Positions 34,442 to 43,165 of a DNA stretch of 64,000 nucleotides are shown here, piece after piece (within the stretch, counting starts at the first letter, position 1; the number at the start of each line of letters is the position of its first letter). Position numbers and translations under genes: made by a program. The DNA is from SHAN690 sp038131955 (GTDB taxonomy: Bacteria > Bacteroidota > Bacteroidia > Flavobacteriales_G > Salibacteraceae): contig JAYPQK010000002.1 of the NCBI GenBank assembly GCA_038131955.1, forward strand, positions 124,001-188,000, written 5' to 3'. Under the pieces are notes generated by a model. It ran no database searches and was not told the origin of the DNA. It saw only the letters and a program-made list of their open reading frames with translations.

Positions 34442-35088
34442 AATGTCTCATTTTCCTTGGATGGTTCCTCGGGCTCTGGCGCGCCATTGAAGTAGCGGAA
34501 GAAGCAGTCTTGTCTTGGAGGAACCATCAGTCGATACGAGATGTGCTGCATACCGACAGAGAAATTGAAGTCGAAAAGACCAAAGAACTCCTCTCCATAA
34601 AGCGGGTTCACACCTACGCAGGAATACGAGTAGACTAGGATGTCACCGGGACGAACATCCGATAACGGCATGCTCAACGTGAGTCGACCATCGTAGATCT
34701 GTGATTCCATGGAAGATTCTCGCTGAAGTGCATTGATCTTATCCGTTTTGAGTTTATCGATCTTCTCTTCACCTCGCTGTAAATAAACCTCGTGAAAGAC
34801 AACGTATTGATAGTTCGGATCGAAATCCAGAGAGATCTCTGAATAGGATTGGACCCCTTGGTTGTTAAGAAACTTCAGTGCACGTTTGACATATTTCGTC
34901 TCCTTGGAAACATGGCGCTGCAGGTCAATTAATAATTGAGAAACCTCGCCATCATTATGCATGGGACCGTTGTCCGCGACTTGCGTTTCAACTACCCACT
35001 CAGGCTTAGGCCCAACACGATAGTCCTGACTCATCGCGGCGTTCAATCCGAACGTGAGCACAGCGAACAATAAAAACAATCTTTTCAT
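34438..35088 (-). CDS. DUF3857 protein lacking the transglutaminase half
   Basis: 216 residues: a signal peptide (MKRLFLLFAVLTFGLNAAMSQ) and a DUF3857 domain (VETQVADNGPMHNDGEVSQ, FLNNQGVQSYSEISLDFDPNYQYVVFHEVYLQRG, SQIYDGRLTLSMPLSDVRPGDILVYSYSCVG). Proteins with this domain normally continue into a transglutaminase domain and reach ~600 residues. Here the chain ends shortly after the DUF3857 part with an acidic tail (EPEEPSKENETL), and the stop overlaps the MFS start. It may be a true short form or a 3'-truncated gene fused to the neighbour's start by deletion. Periplasmic, function unknown. Confidence 0.65.
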   Translation of the reverse strand: MKRLFLLFAVLTFGLNAAMSQDYRVGPKPEWVVETQVADNGPMHNDGEVSQLLIDLQRHVSKETKYVKRALKFLNNQGVQSYSEISLDFDPNYQYVVFHEVYLQRGEEKIDKLKTDKINALQRESSMESQIYDGRLTLSMPLSDVRPGDILVYSYSCVGVNPLYGEEFFGLFDFNFSVGMQHISYRLMVPPRQDCFFRYFNGAPEPEEPSKENETL

Positions 35089-35121
35089 TCAAGTAGGTTG
35101 TAGGTCCAGTAACTTCTGTGG

Positions 35122-36084
35122 TCAATCCTCCGCTCCCGCTGCACGTTTTAAGCGGTCATTGATGGCGCGCCCCAAGCCAAAGTTCGGTAAACGTTCCACA
35201 ATGATCCTCTTCACCATGGCATCATCGTCCCAAGCTCGCAATGCTTGATAAAACCGTTGTGCAGCTTTTTCATGGTTTCCGCCTGAAGTCAGATGGATCA
35301 CATTCTTCAATCCAGCCTGAGGAGGTTCGAGTAGAAAAAGGATATACGCTGAACCTTCCTGAGGCTGACCATCCACTTCCTCTTGCGTATCTACGGCTAC
35401 TACCTTTTTATCTGGTGAGTAGTGTCTGACCATCATTCCAGGAGCCGCGGGTCGAGAAGATGACGTCCTGATCTCCACATTGCCTGCTACGCGTTCGATC
35501 TGCTCAACAGACAAGCCACCTAGTCGGTAGACGATCAATCGACCGTCTTCTTCACCAACGATGGTGGACTCGATACCGACTTGGCAAGGACCGCCATCTA
35601 GCACCATCGCAATTTTACCATCGAAATGCCTCATGACATGTTCTGCGGAGGTCGGACTCACGTAGCCAAACGGATTGGCACTAGGAGCCGCCACCGGAAA
35701 GTCGAGCTTTGCCAGCAGTTCTCGAGTCAGCGGATGACTGGGCACGCGAAAAGCTACACGATCGAGTCCCGCGGTCACGGTTTCCGAGATCTGCTCTGAG
35801 CGAGGAAGAAGCAAAGTGAGGGGACCTGGCCAAAACGTTTCGGCCAGATGTCTGAGTCGGTCAGATAGAATGATCCCCCATGCCTCGATCTTACTCAGTT
35901 CATCGGTATGCAAGATCAGCGGATCATAGAACGGTCTGTTCTTCACCTTGAAGATCTCCTTCACAGCGTCTTCATTGAAGGCATTCGCTGCCATGCCGTA
36001 CACCGTTTCCGTTGGAATCGCTACTAGATGTCCTTCTTTTAAGTACTTCGCAGCTTGATCTATATCCTTTGCTTTCAATGTCAT
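35122..36084 (-). CDS. Threonylcarbamoyl-AMP synthase (Sua5/YwlC)
   Basis: About 320 residues from the ATG at 36084, which sits in an ATGA overlap with the pnuC stop. The YrdC domain occupies the first ~200 residues: GHLVAIPTETVYGMAANAF, VKNRPFYDPLILHTDEL, FWPGPLTLLLPRS, VAFRVPSHPLTRELL, VAAPSANPFGYVSPTSAEHV and a Sua5 C-terminal domain after the linker (APGMMVRHYSPDK). The enzyme makes threonylcarbamoyl-AMP for the t6A modification of tRNAs that read ANN codons. Full-length Sua5 type. Confidence 0.93.
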   Translation of the reverse strand: MTLKAKDIDQAAKYLKEGHLVAIPTETVYGMAANAFNEDAVKEIFKVKNRPFYDPLILHTDELSKIEAWGIILSDRLRHLAETFWPGPLTLLLPRSEQISETVTAGLDRVAFRVPSHPLTRELLAKLDFPVAAPSANPFGYVSPTSAEHVMRHFDGKIAMVLDGGPCQVGIESTIVGEEDGRLIVYRLGGLSVEQIERVAGNVEIRTSSSRPAAPGMMVRHYSPDKKVVAVDTQEEVDGQPQEGSAYILFLLEPPQAGLKNVIHLTSGGNHEKAAQRFYQALRAWDDDAMVKRIIVERLPNFGLGRAINDRLKRAAGAED

Positions 36085-36659
36085 GCTTTGACCACCTTCA
36101 ATTTCTTCTTCCAATCAAACCATCCGTACACGCTTACACCGAAATAGACGACCATGAGCATGCTGTAGATAGTCAAACCGCGGTCAAAGTAAAGCCAAAC
36201 AGACACACCGTTGATGATGATCCAGTATATCCAGACTGAAAAGACCTTATGCGCTTCAAGAAAGCTAGCCACAAAGCTGAAGGAGGTTGTAGTAGCATCC
36301 ACGAATGGATGAGCTGCATCAGAATTGGTGTTGAACCACCAACCCAATAAGCCTGCTCCTGCACTTCCCAGTACAAAGGCCAGAAGTCTAGATCGATTGG
36401 AGTGAAGATGCACCTCTACACCTTCCTCACCAGCTTGGTGCTTTCGCGACCAAATCCACCAACCGTAGAATCCAATAAACACATAGAAGACATACAGGAT
36501 CGCTTCGGAATAAAGCTTTGTGTGAATAAAGAGCGTTACGCTCAAAGCTGAAGAGAGTATACCAAAAGGCCAGCACCATCTGACCTCGCGGATCAGAAGT
36601 ACCAAAAAGGTCAAACTCAACGTGACGGCCAGCACCTCTATCCATGTGGTCCATTCCAT
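36081..36659 (-). CDS. pnuC: Nicotinamide riboside transporter PnuC-type
   Basis: About 192 residues from the ATG at 36659 (MEWTTWIEVLAVTLSLTFLV); the longer frame from 36704 is unlikely. Seven hydrophobic segments and the PnuC pattern are visible: REVRWCWPFGILSSALSVTLF, LYSEAILYVFYVFIGFYGWWIW, and the later VWIYWIIINGVSVWLYFDRGL. PnuC mediates facilitated uptake of nicotinamide riboside for NAD synthesis or, in some branches, thiamine. No nicotinamide kinase gene lies next to it. Coupled to the Sua5 gene by a 4-base overlap. Confidence 0.88.
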   Translation of the reverse strand: MEWTTWIEVLAVTLSLTFLVLLIREVRWCWPFGILSSALSVTLFIHTKLYSEAILYVFYVFIGFYGWWIWSRKHQAGEEGVEVHLHSNRSRLLAFVLGSAGAGLLGWWFNTNSDAAHPFVDATTTSFSFVASFLEAHKVFSVWIYWIIINGVSVWLYFDRGLTIYSMLMVVYFGVSVYGWFDWKKKLKVVKA

Positions 36660-36738
36660 GTGCGGACAAATATGAAGAGAATCATTCAGCTGTAGAATGA
36701 GCATGCGAATTCCTCATGAAATGCGTTATCATTGAAGC

Positions 36739-37614
36739 ATGATTTTAACCCAAGTGTACCATCGACTAAGCATTCTTTTGCTTCCCGCCTTTTTGATCTT
36801 CTTTTCTTTCTCTTTGGTTGCCCAAACGGACACGCTGAGCGTCTTTTTCGACCTCGATGAAGACACGGACTTCAACGCGAATGTCTTGGATGAGAATAGC
36901 AATGTACTGCCGCTTATGGATGGCATTATGATCATCGGATACGCCGATCACTTGGGGTCAGCCAGCTACAACGTAGCTATTTCGATGAGAAGAGCCGAGT
37001 CAGTAGCGAGGTATTTGATGAGCCAAGGAGTGAGTAAGCGAAAGATCTATCTAGTAAAAGGAGGAGGCGAATTACCGGATGACCGTCCGGATCCTAGAGG
37101 AAATCTCGCACATAGAAGGGTCGACGTGATCATTCCATTCTCGGAAAAGCCATCGAGGCGTGATGACCGTGAGGCCTTGCCCCCGACTCCTACTCCGCCC
37201 AAACCTCTTCCAACTCTCGAAGTTTTCGAGATCGACTCAGTAAAGCGAACTAACTTGGTGCTTGAAGGTCTATCCTTTATCCCTGGCAGACACTATCCTA
37301 CTCCTGAGTCCATGCCGGTGCTTGAGAGATTAGTAGAGACCATGAAGAAGTATCCCAAGCTCAAGATCGAGATCCAAGGTCACATTTGCTGCGAATACGA
37401 AGAATACGATGGTCTTGACATCGACACCAAGGAATTAAAGCTTTCGGAGAATCGAGCGAAATACGTCTACAAGTACCTGATCCAAAATGGCATTTACGAG
37501 AGTCGAATGAGTTATGCAGGCAAAGGGAGTTCTGACCCCAAAGTGTACCCAGAAAGAAGTGAGGAAGACATGCAAATGAACAGGCGAGTCGAACTCAAAA
37601 TAGTTGAGTTTTGA
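36739..37614 (+). CDS. Tandem OmpA-domain protein
   Basis: 291 residues with a signal peptide (RLSILLLPAFLIFFSFSLVAQ). Two OmpA-like peptidoglycan-binding halves are visible: the first (about 28-130) has IMIIGYADHLGSASYNVAIS and MRRAESVARYLMSQGV, and the second (about 165-291) has LKIEIQGHICCEYEEYD, SENRAKYVYKYLIQNG, GKGSSDPKVYP and MNRRVELKIVEF. A Pro-rich linker joins them. No barrel domain, so it is a periplasmic or anchored cell-wall-linking protein. Short promoterless gaps on each side. Confidence 0.75.
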   Translation: MILTQVYHRLSILLLPAFLIFFSFSLVAQTDTLSVFFDLDEDTDFNANVLDENSNVLPLMDGIMIIGYADHLGSASYNVAISMRRAESVARYLMSQGVSKRKIYLVKGGGELPDDRPDPRGNLAHRRVDVIIPFSEKPSRRDDREALPPTPTPPKPLPTLEVFEIDSVKRTNLVLEGLSFIPGRHYPTPESMPVLERLVETMKKYPKLKIEIQGHICCEYEEYDGLDIDTKELKLSENRAKYVYKYLIQNGIYESRMSYAGKGSSDPKVYPERSEEDMQMNRRVELKIVEF

Positions 37615-37685
37615 ACTGAACATTCTTGAAGATGTAACGTATATCACAGTGTAAAGGGGTGGTGAGAGCGTATTTTTGCCAGTGA

Positions 37686-40123
37686 ATGAAAACATGTGTT
37701 CGTATCGCAGCCTATGCCGCTGCTATATTTCTTCTAACAGGTTGTCTTGGAGGTGGGTTGTTCATTTCGACGCAGGATGGAGATTGGAATGACGGAGGTA
37801 CTTGGGGAAACAATTCTCCGGGTCAGAGCGGAAATGATTATCTCGGGTTCAATGATGATGTAGTAATAAGCTCTGGCACAACCGTCTTTCATACTACTGG
37901 CGAGAGTCCAAGAAGGGTGCGTATCAATTCCAATGGCGAATTGTCAACTGAGGGAGTCTTAAGAGTGAGAGGGAGCTACGTCAATGATGGTATTCATTCG
38001 GGGAACAACGACATAATACTTAAAGGAAACAACGACTCCATTTTTGGTAATGGTATTATTTCAACCATTGGATTGTTCGATGTCACTACATTTCGTCAGA
38101 TTTACTCAGGCAGTTCCCTAACGAGATCAGGAGGCGATGTAGATTGCCCAAACAATAGCTCGATTTCAAATCAAGGCATCTTTACGTTAACGAATGGGGT
38201 TAATATTACCGGTAGTAATAACGCCACCTTCATCAATGCTGCCGGTGGGGTTCTCTACGCTGGAGGAGAGATTACAGTTGGAACGTTGATCGCATCCGAG
38301 AACAGCAATACCGTTATTTACAGCCGAACAGATGGTACGGCAAAACCGATAGCCATCTCACAAAACGGCTATTACAATCTTTCGACAGAAGGTAAGGATA
38401 CCTTAGATGTAAAAACGTTAGATTCTGACGAGGATATTCTTGGAAACTTAAAGCTTAATGGAGGGCTACTTAGACCTCTCGATTCAATAAATCTTAGCAT
38501 TGTCGGTGATTTTACAATGGCCCCGAGTGCAGATTTTGACCCCGTCACTAATCAGGCCAATGTCATCATGAATGGATCGGCAGCGCAAACAATCAAAGGA
38601 GATTTCGTTTTCGACGATCTGGCAATACAAGCCTCTGGCACAGTGAGTGTCGTCAACGATACGATAGAAATACTTCACGAGCTAGCTCCTTCATCAGGCA
38701 CTTTGAATACGAATGGACTCCTGCTGATGCGCTCAAGAGCTATTGGAGATTCAAGAATTGACAACGTCACTGGCAGTGTCAACGGTGACGTGACCGTTCA
38801 GCGTTATATTGAAGCTGGTCAGACAGGATGGAGATTTTTGAGCGCACCCGTTAAGGGAGCAACGCTAGCCGACTGGAATGATGACTTCATTACATCAGGC
38901 TTCCCTGGAAGCAATTTTCCAAGTTTCTATTTCACTTCGATTATGTTCTATGATGAAACCGAAGTCGGTCATCAAGACAGTGGATTCGTCTTCCCTACCT
39001 CGATCAACAACAGTATCCCTGTGTCCTCGTCCGCATGGGTGTATTGCGGGGACTCCCTCCAAGGAACCGCTCCTTTCATGATAGACGTTACTGGACCTAT
39101 CAATTCTGGTGATCTTACCTATCCAATTTCCTACAGTAACAATACTTCTGCAACCGCTGACGGTTGGAATCATGTTTCCAACCCATACGTGAGTGCAATT
39201 GATTGGGATGCAGCTGGTTGGGCCAAAACCAACGTAGACGCTGGTGTTTATATCTGGAACACAGACCTTAACATCTATGCTTCATACGTAGGAGGCATAG
39301 GCGTGAGTGGAGGTAGCAATGTGATCGCTAGCAGCCAAGGTTTTACATTAAAGCCAATGCAGTCTCGCCTGCCTTGACCATTCGAGAGAGTTGTAAAACG
39401 GAGCAAGATGCTACCTTCCTAAAGCCAAGTAGCGATCCTGTGGCTAGATTGACTATCTCAGACGGAGACAACGTTAAGGAAACAGCTGTACGCTTTCATC
39501 AGAACGCCAGTGAAGACTTCGATGCCTCTTTGGATGCATATTATCTAGAACTAGCTTATGAGCCGCTTTCTTTATCCACTCTAGCTTCAGATGGTTCCCA
39601 ATACAGCATCCAGTCAATTAAAAGCTCTGGAAAAGACACCATTGGTCTATTTATGAAAAGTCTTGATCAAACAATTGAGATCAACGCCGTTAAATCTACA
39701 GAAATGAGCTCAATGTGCTTATCAATTCTTGATCATCTCAAGTTTACTATCCATCCGTTTGAGACTGAATCAAGTTCACTTAAGCTTGATTCGACGGGTG
39801 CGTCTCGAGGTAGATATTCCCTACTCATCCTAGACCCCCAAACGGTAGAGAATATACCCTGCTCAATTGACAGTGGTGTTGAAGACGTCGCTAGCCCACA
39901 ACGAGTTCATGATTGGACCGTTTTTCAAAACGAAAGCTCTTTGATCTTTGGTGGAATCGAAGCCTATTCCAGAGTTTTGGTCACGGATGTTCTTGGCAGG
40001 ATCATGCTGCAAGACGAAGTGAATGGGGGCCAATTAGAGTTGCCGATCGGCTTCAGTCCTGGGATCTACGTTGTAAGATTAGCTGATGGAAGATCACAAA
40101 AGTTGTTTTTACAGCCTTGGTGA
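37686..40123 (+). pseudogene. T9SS-exported surface protein gene split by a one-base frameshift
   Basis: The ATG at 37686 begins a signal sequence with a lipobox-like LLTGC, then a G8-like motif (TQDGDWNDGGTWGN) and a long beta-helix-like region rich in Asn, Ser, Thr and Ile. The frame stops at 39377, just after GFTLKPMQSRLP. Read one base back, the same DNA gives KANAVSPALTIRESCK, the join expected in intact relatives, so a base seems to have been lost at about 39345-39350. The second frame runs on to 40123 and ends in a full type A sorting domain (YSRVLVTDVLGRIMLQDEV, SPGIYVVRLADG). Restored, it would be about 812 residues. The DNA is visibly richer in A and T than the neighbours, which hints at transfer. 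Confidence 0.8.
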
Positions 40124-40261
40124 TGATTCAATCTGAAGGTAAGCTTGAAGCTTTTCTCAAATAACAATTTCTGAAAGCAGCGAGAAATCACTAGCCCAGA
40201 CTTATATTAGAAGAATCTTACCCTGGAAAAAGGACATGCTTATGTAGGGTAAGGATATCCC

Positions 40262-40291
40262 TTGCCCACCCCTCTCAGGTTACTACTTTTG
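40262..40291 (+). promoter_or_regulatory. Bacteroidota-type promoter of the 3-hydroxyacyl-CoA dehydrogenase gene
   Basis: TTG at 40262-40264 is followed after exactly 19 bases by TACTTTTG at 40284-40291, a full match to TAnnTTTG. It predicts a start near 40298, leaving a leader of about 23 bases before the ATG at 40321. Confidence 0.65.
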
Positions 40292-40320
40292 CAGCGCTTA
40301 ACATAAAACAGACCACAAGC

Positions 40321-41211
40321 ATGAAGAAGATCGCAGTGATAGGAGCAGGAACCATGGGGAATGGAATCGCCCATGTGTTTGCGCAGTTTGGCTTTGAAGT
40401 GAACCTGATCGACATCAGTCAGGACAGCTTGGATCGTGGTGTGGCTACCATCACGAAGAACCTGGACCGAATGGTCAGCAAGGAAAAGATCACCGCTGAG
40501 GATAAGGAAGCGACTCTGTCTCGCATCACCACCTTTACTGACCTAGCCTCAGGAGTGAAGGATAGAGAACTCGTGGTTGAAGCGGCTACAGAAAACGTGG
40601 ACCTGAAGCTGAAGATCTTTGGAGACCTAGACCAATTCGCTCCTGCGGATTGCATCCTCGCTACGAATACCTCTTCCATCAGTATCACCAAGATCGGAGC
40701 AGCTACAAAGCGTCCTGACAAGGTGATCGGAATGCACTTCATGAATCCGGTGCCGGTAATGAAGCTCGTGGAGATCATTCGCGGGTACGCTACTTCGGAA
40801 GAGGTAACGAAAACCATCATAGAAGCCAGCAAGAGCTTGAAGAGGGTTCCTGTTGAAGTAAACGACTACCCTGGTTTCGTCGCTAATAAGATCCTCATGC
40901 CGATGATCAACGAAGCCATTATCACTTTGTACGAAGGTGTTGCCGGCGTGGAAGAGATCGATACGGTCATGAAGCTCGGAATGGCACATCCGATGGGGCC
41001 ATTGCAATTGGCCGACTTCATCGGGTTGGATGTTTGCCTCAGCATCTTGAACGTATTGCACGACGGCTTCGGAAATCCGAAGTACGCCCCCTGCCCTCTC
41101 CTTGTAAACATGGTGACCGCCGGTAAGTTGGGTGTCAAGTCAGGAGAAGGTTTCTATTCATGGAACCACGGTACCAAAGACCTGATCGTAGCCGACAACT
41201 TCAAGAAGTAA
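40321..41211 (+). CDS. 3-Hydroxybutyryl/3-hydroxyacyl-CoA dehydrogenase
   Basis: 296 residues, standard length for the short single-function enzyme. The NAD site is IAVIGAGTMGNGIAHVFAQFG, the catalytic His-Glu and Asn motifs lie in IGMHFMNPVPVMKLVEIIRG and PGFVANKILMPMINEAI, and the C-terminal helical domain has the family pattern GLDVCLSILNVLHDGFG and GFYSWN. It oxidises (S)-3-hydroxyacyl-CoA to the keto form in short-chain fatty acid or amino acid breakdown. pruA follows in 36 bases on the same strand, and the promoter lies directly upstream. Confidence 0.93.
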   Translation: MKKIAVIGAGTMGNGIAHVFAQFGFEVNLIDISQDSLDRGVATITKNLDRMVSKEKITAEDKEATLSRITTFTDLASGVKDRELVVEAATENVDLKLKIFGDLDQFAPADCILATNTSSISITKIGAATKRPDKVIGMHFMNPVPVMKLVEIIRGYATSEEVTKTIIEASKSLKRVPVEVNDYPGFVANKILMPMINEAIITLYEGVAGVEEIDTVMKLGMAHPMGPLQLADFIGLDVCLSILNVLHDGFGNPKYAPCPLLVNMVTAGKLGVKSGEGFYSWNHGTKDLIVADNFKK

Positions 41212-41247
41212 CTCCACTAATCACAATTCTCTAATCTTTAGAAAGAA

Positions 41248-42876
41248 ATGCCAAAAGGAATTTATCAAATCCCGTATCCAGACAATGAACCCGTAAACAG
41301 CTATGCTCCTGGCAGCGCTGAATTGGAATCGCTGATGGCTACGTATGATGAGATGTATAATCAATCTCCGATCGACATACCGATGTACATCGGTGGTAAG
41401 GAGGTTCGTACAGACAACAAGAAGTCAATGTCACCACCGCACGAACATGCGAAGGTGCTTGGACACTTCAACTACGGTGATGCTTCATACGTGAACGCAG
41501 CCATCGATTCAGCACTTGCTGCAAAGGCTCAGTGGGCTGCTCTTCCATGGGAACACCGCGCAAGTATCTTTTTGAAAGCAGCTGAGCTATTGGCGGGTCC
41601 ATTCCGTGATCGCATGAATGCGTCAACGATGCTGGCACAGTCCAAGAACGTATTCCAAGCAGAGATCGATGCAGCGTGTGAGATGATCGACTTCTTCCGA
41701 TTCAACGTGTACTACATGCAGGAGATCTATAGCAACCAACCGGATTCACAGCCGGGTATCTGGAACCGCATGGAGTACCGTCCACTAGAGGGGTTCGTAT
41801 TCGCGATCTCCCCGTTCAACTTCACCTCTATCGCTGCGAACCTTCCTGCGAGTGCTGCCATGATGGGTAACACCGTGGTTTGGAAGCCAGCCGAAAGTCA
41901 GATGTACTCTGCACAGGTGATCATGGAGCTCTTCAAGGCAGCGGGTCTGCCTGATGGCGTCATCAACTTGGTAGCTGTAGATGGTCCTGTAGCGGGCGAT
42001 GTTGTATTTAAGCACAAGGACTTCGCCGGACTCCACTTCACGGGTTCTACCGGAGTCTTCCAGCACCTTTGGAAGGAGATCGGAAACAATATCAACATGT
42101 ATCGTTCTTATCCACGTATCGTTGGAGAAACAGGCGGAAAGGACTTCATCATGGTCCACCCAAGCGCGTATCGTAAGGAGGTATCTACAGCGATCTCTCG
42201 TGGTGCGTTTGAGTTCCAAGGACAAAAGTGCTCGGCCGCTTCTAGAGCTTACGTGCCTGCAAGCATGTGGGATGAGGTGAAAAAGAATGTAGTTGCCGAT
42301 GTAAAGTCCTTCAAGATGGGTTCTCCTCGCGATAATGGCAACTTCATCAATGCTGTGATCGATAAGCGTGCCTTTGACAAGATCACAGGTTATATCGACT
42401 ACGCGAAAGGTCAATCAGACGCTGAGATCATCGTGGGTGGAAACTACGACGGTAGCACTGGGTACTTCATTGAACCAACAGTGATCCACACGACCAATCC
42501 TCACTTCCGCACTATGGAAGAAGAGATCTTCGGTCCGGTGATGACGATCTATGTCTACGAAGACGACAAGTTTGTAGAGACTATGGAGATGTTGAATGAA
42601 ACATCGCCATACGCCTTGACTGGAAGCATCTTCTCTGGTGATCGGTACGCGATCGACCTAGCCTGTAAGAAGCTGGTTGACTGCGCGGGCAACTTCTACA
42701 TCAACGATAAGCCAACGGGTGCTGTGGTGAACCAACAGCCATTTGGAGGCGCTCGTGGATCAGGAACGAACGATAAGGCGGGTTCACAGTGGAACTTGAT
42801 CCGTTGGGTAAGCCCACGCACGATCAAGGAGACGTTTGTTCCACCTACCGATTATCGCTATCCGTTCTTGGGATAA
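41248..42876 (+). CDS. pruA: L-glutamate gamma-semialdehyde dehydrogenase (P5C dehydrogenase)
   Basis: 542 residues of the aldehyde dehydrogenase fold, at the length of the P5CDH group 1 (mitochondrial-like) family. Catalytic cysteine in FEFQGQKCSAASRAYVP, general-base glutamate in VGETGGKDF, cofactor-binding regions ISPFNFTSIAANLPASAAMMG and TGSTGVFQ, and the late EEEIFGPVMTIYVY. It oxidises pyrroline-5-carboxylate/glutamate semialdehyde to glutamate in proline and arginine breakdown. The partner proline dehydrogenase is not in this window. A strong terminator follows. Confidence 0.95.
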   Translation: MPKGIYQIPYPDNEPVNSYAPGSAELESLMATYDEMYNQSPIDIPMYIGGKEVRTDNKKSMSPPHEHAKVLGHFNYGDASYVNAAIDSALAAKAQWAALPWEHRASIFLKAAELLAGPFRDRMNASTMLAQSKNVFQAEIDAACEMIDFFRFNVYYMQEIYSNQPDSQPGIWNRMEYRPLEGFVFAISPFNFTSIAANLPASAAMMGNTVVWKPAESQMYSAQVIMELFKAAGLPDGVINLVAVDGPVAGDVVFKHKDFAGLHFTGSTGVFQHLWKEIGNNINMYRSYPRIVGETGGKDFIMVHPSAYRKEVSTAISRGAFEFQGQKCSAASRAYVPASMWDEVKKNVVADVKSFKMGSPRDNGNFINAVIDKRAFDKITGYIDYAKGQSDAEIIVGGNYDGSTGYFIEPTVIHTTNPHFRTMEEEIFGPVMTIYVYEDDKFVETMEMLNETSPYALTGSIFSGDRYAIDLACKKLVDCAGNFYINDKPTGAVVNQQPFGGARGSGTNDKAGSQWNLIRWVSPRTIKETFVPPTDYRYPFLG

Positions 42877-42897
42877 TTCTGGTCGAATGATAATGAG

Positions 42898-42934
42898 AAA
42901 GCCTGTCCTGATAGCAATCGGGATGGGCTTTTTT
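42898..42934 (+). terminator. Rho-independent terminator of the pruA transcript
   Basis: An imperfect stem with arms AAAGCC...GGGCTTT, interrupted by two small mismatches, is followed by six T. It lies about 20 bases after the pruA stop. Confidence 0.8.
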
Positions 42935-43003
42935 ATTCCCGCTTCGTCATCATTGAAGACCACCTGAAACAAAATGCTGGATAGAACCGTCTCATAGCAT
43001 AGT

Positions 43004-43165
43004 TTAGATGGGGCCTTCGATCGAAAAGTTGAACGAAAAGAAATCGGAAACTACCTCCTTGAACCTGATACCCGGTTCAATATCTCGCTGACCGCAAGCC
43101 GAACAATACTCTCCCGTCAAAGGAGTGCCACAATTCAAGCAGGCTTTTGAGGCATCATGGGTCAA
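43004..43165 (-). pseudogene. DUF3667 N-terminal remnant (53 codons)
   Basis: Just past the end of the imelysin-type gene, on the same strand, a TTG start at 43165 opens a 53-codon frame whose four cysteines form the zinc-ribbon head of DUF3667 (CLNCGTPLTGEYCSACGQRD) followed by the family's next helix (RFKEVVSDFFSFNFSIEGP). Intact members continue with some 200-300 residues of membrane helices; here a TAA follows at once and no downstream frame shows the missing part. This is a truncated gene, with the rest deleted. It might still yield a tiny zinc-ribbon peptide, but there is no evidence that it does. It overlaps the previous stop by about ten bases. Confidence 0.7.

Noticed and set aside
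37671..37678. TATTTTTG as promoter of the frameshifted T9SS gene
   Set aside because: It matches the second promoter box, but the base triplet 19 bases upstream is GTG and not TTG, and the predicted start would coincide with the ATG.
40124..40260. A repeated AAGCTTGAAGCTT string in the gap before the dehydrogenase gene
   Set aside because: A short local repeat in AT-rich DNA with no T tract or conserved pattern; no RNA or operator can be supported.
42784..42972. A short minus-strand frame after pruA
   Set aside because: It is antisense to the pruA end and terminator and has no signal or family features.
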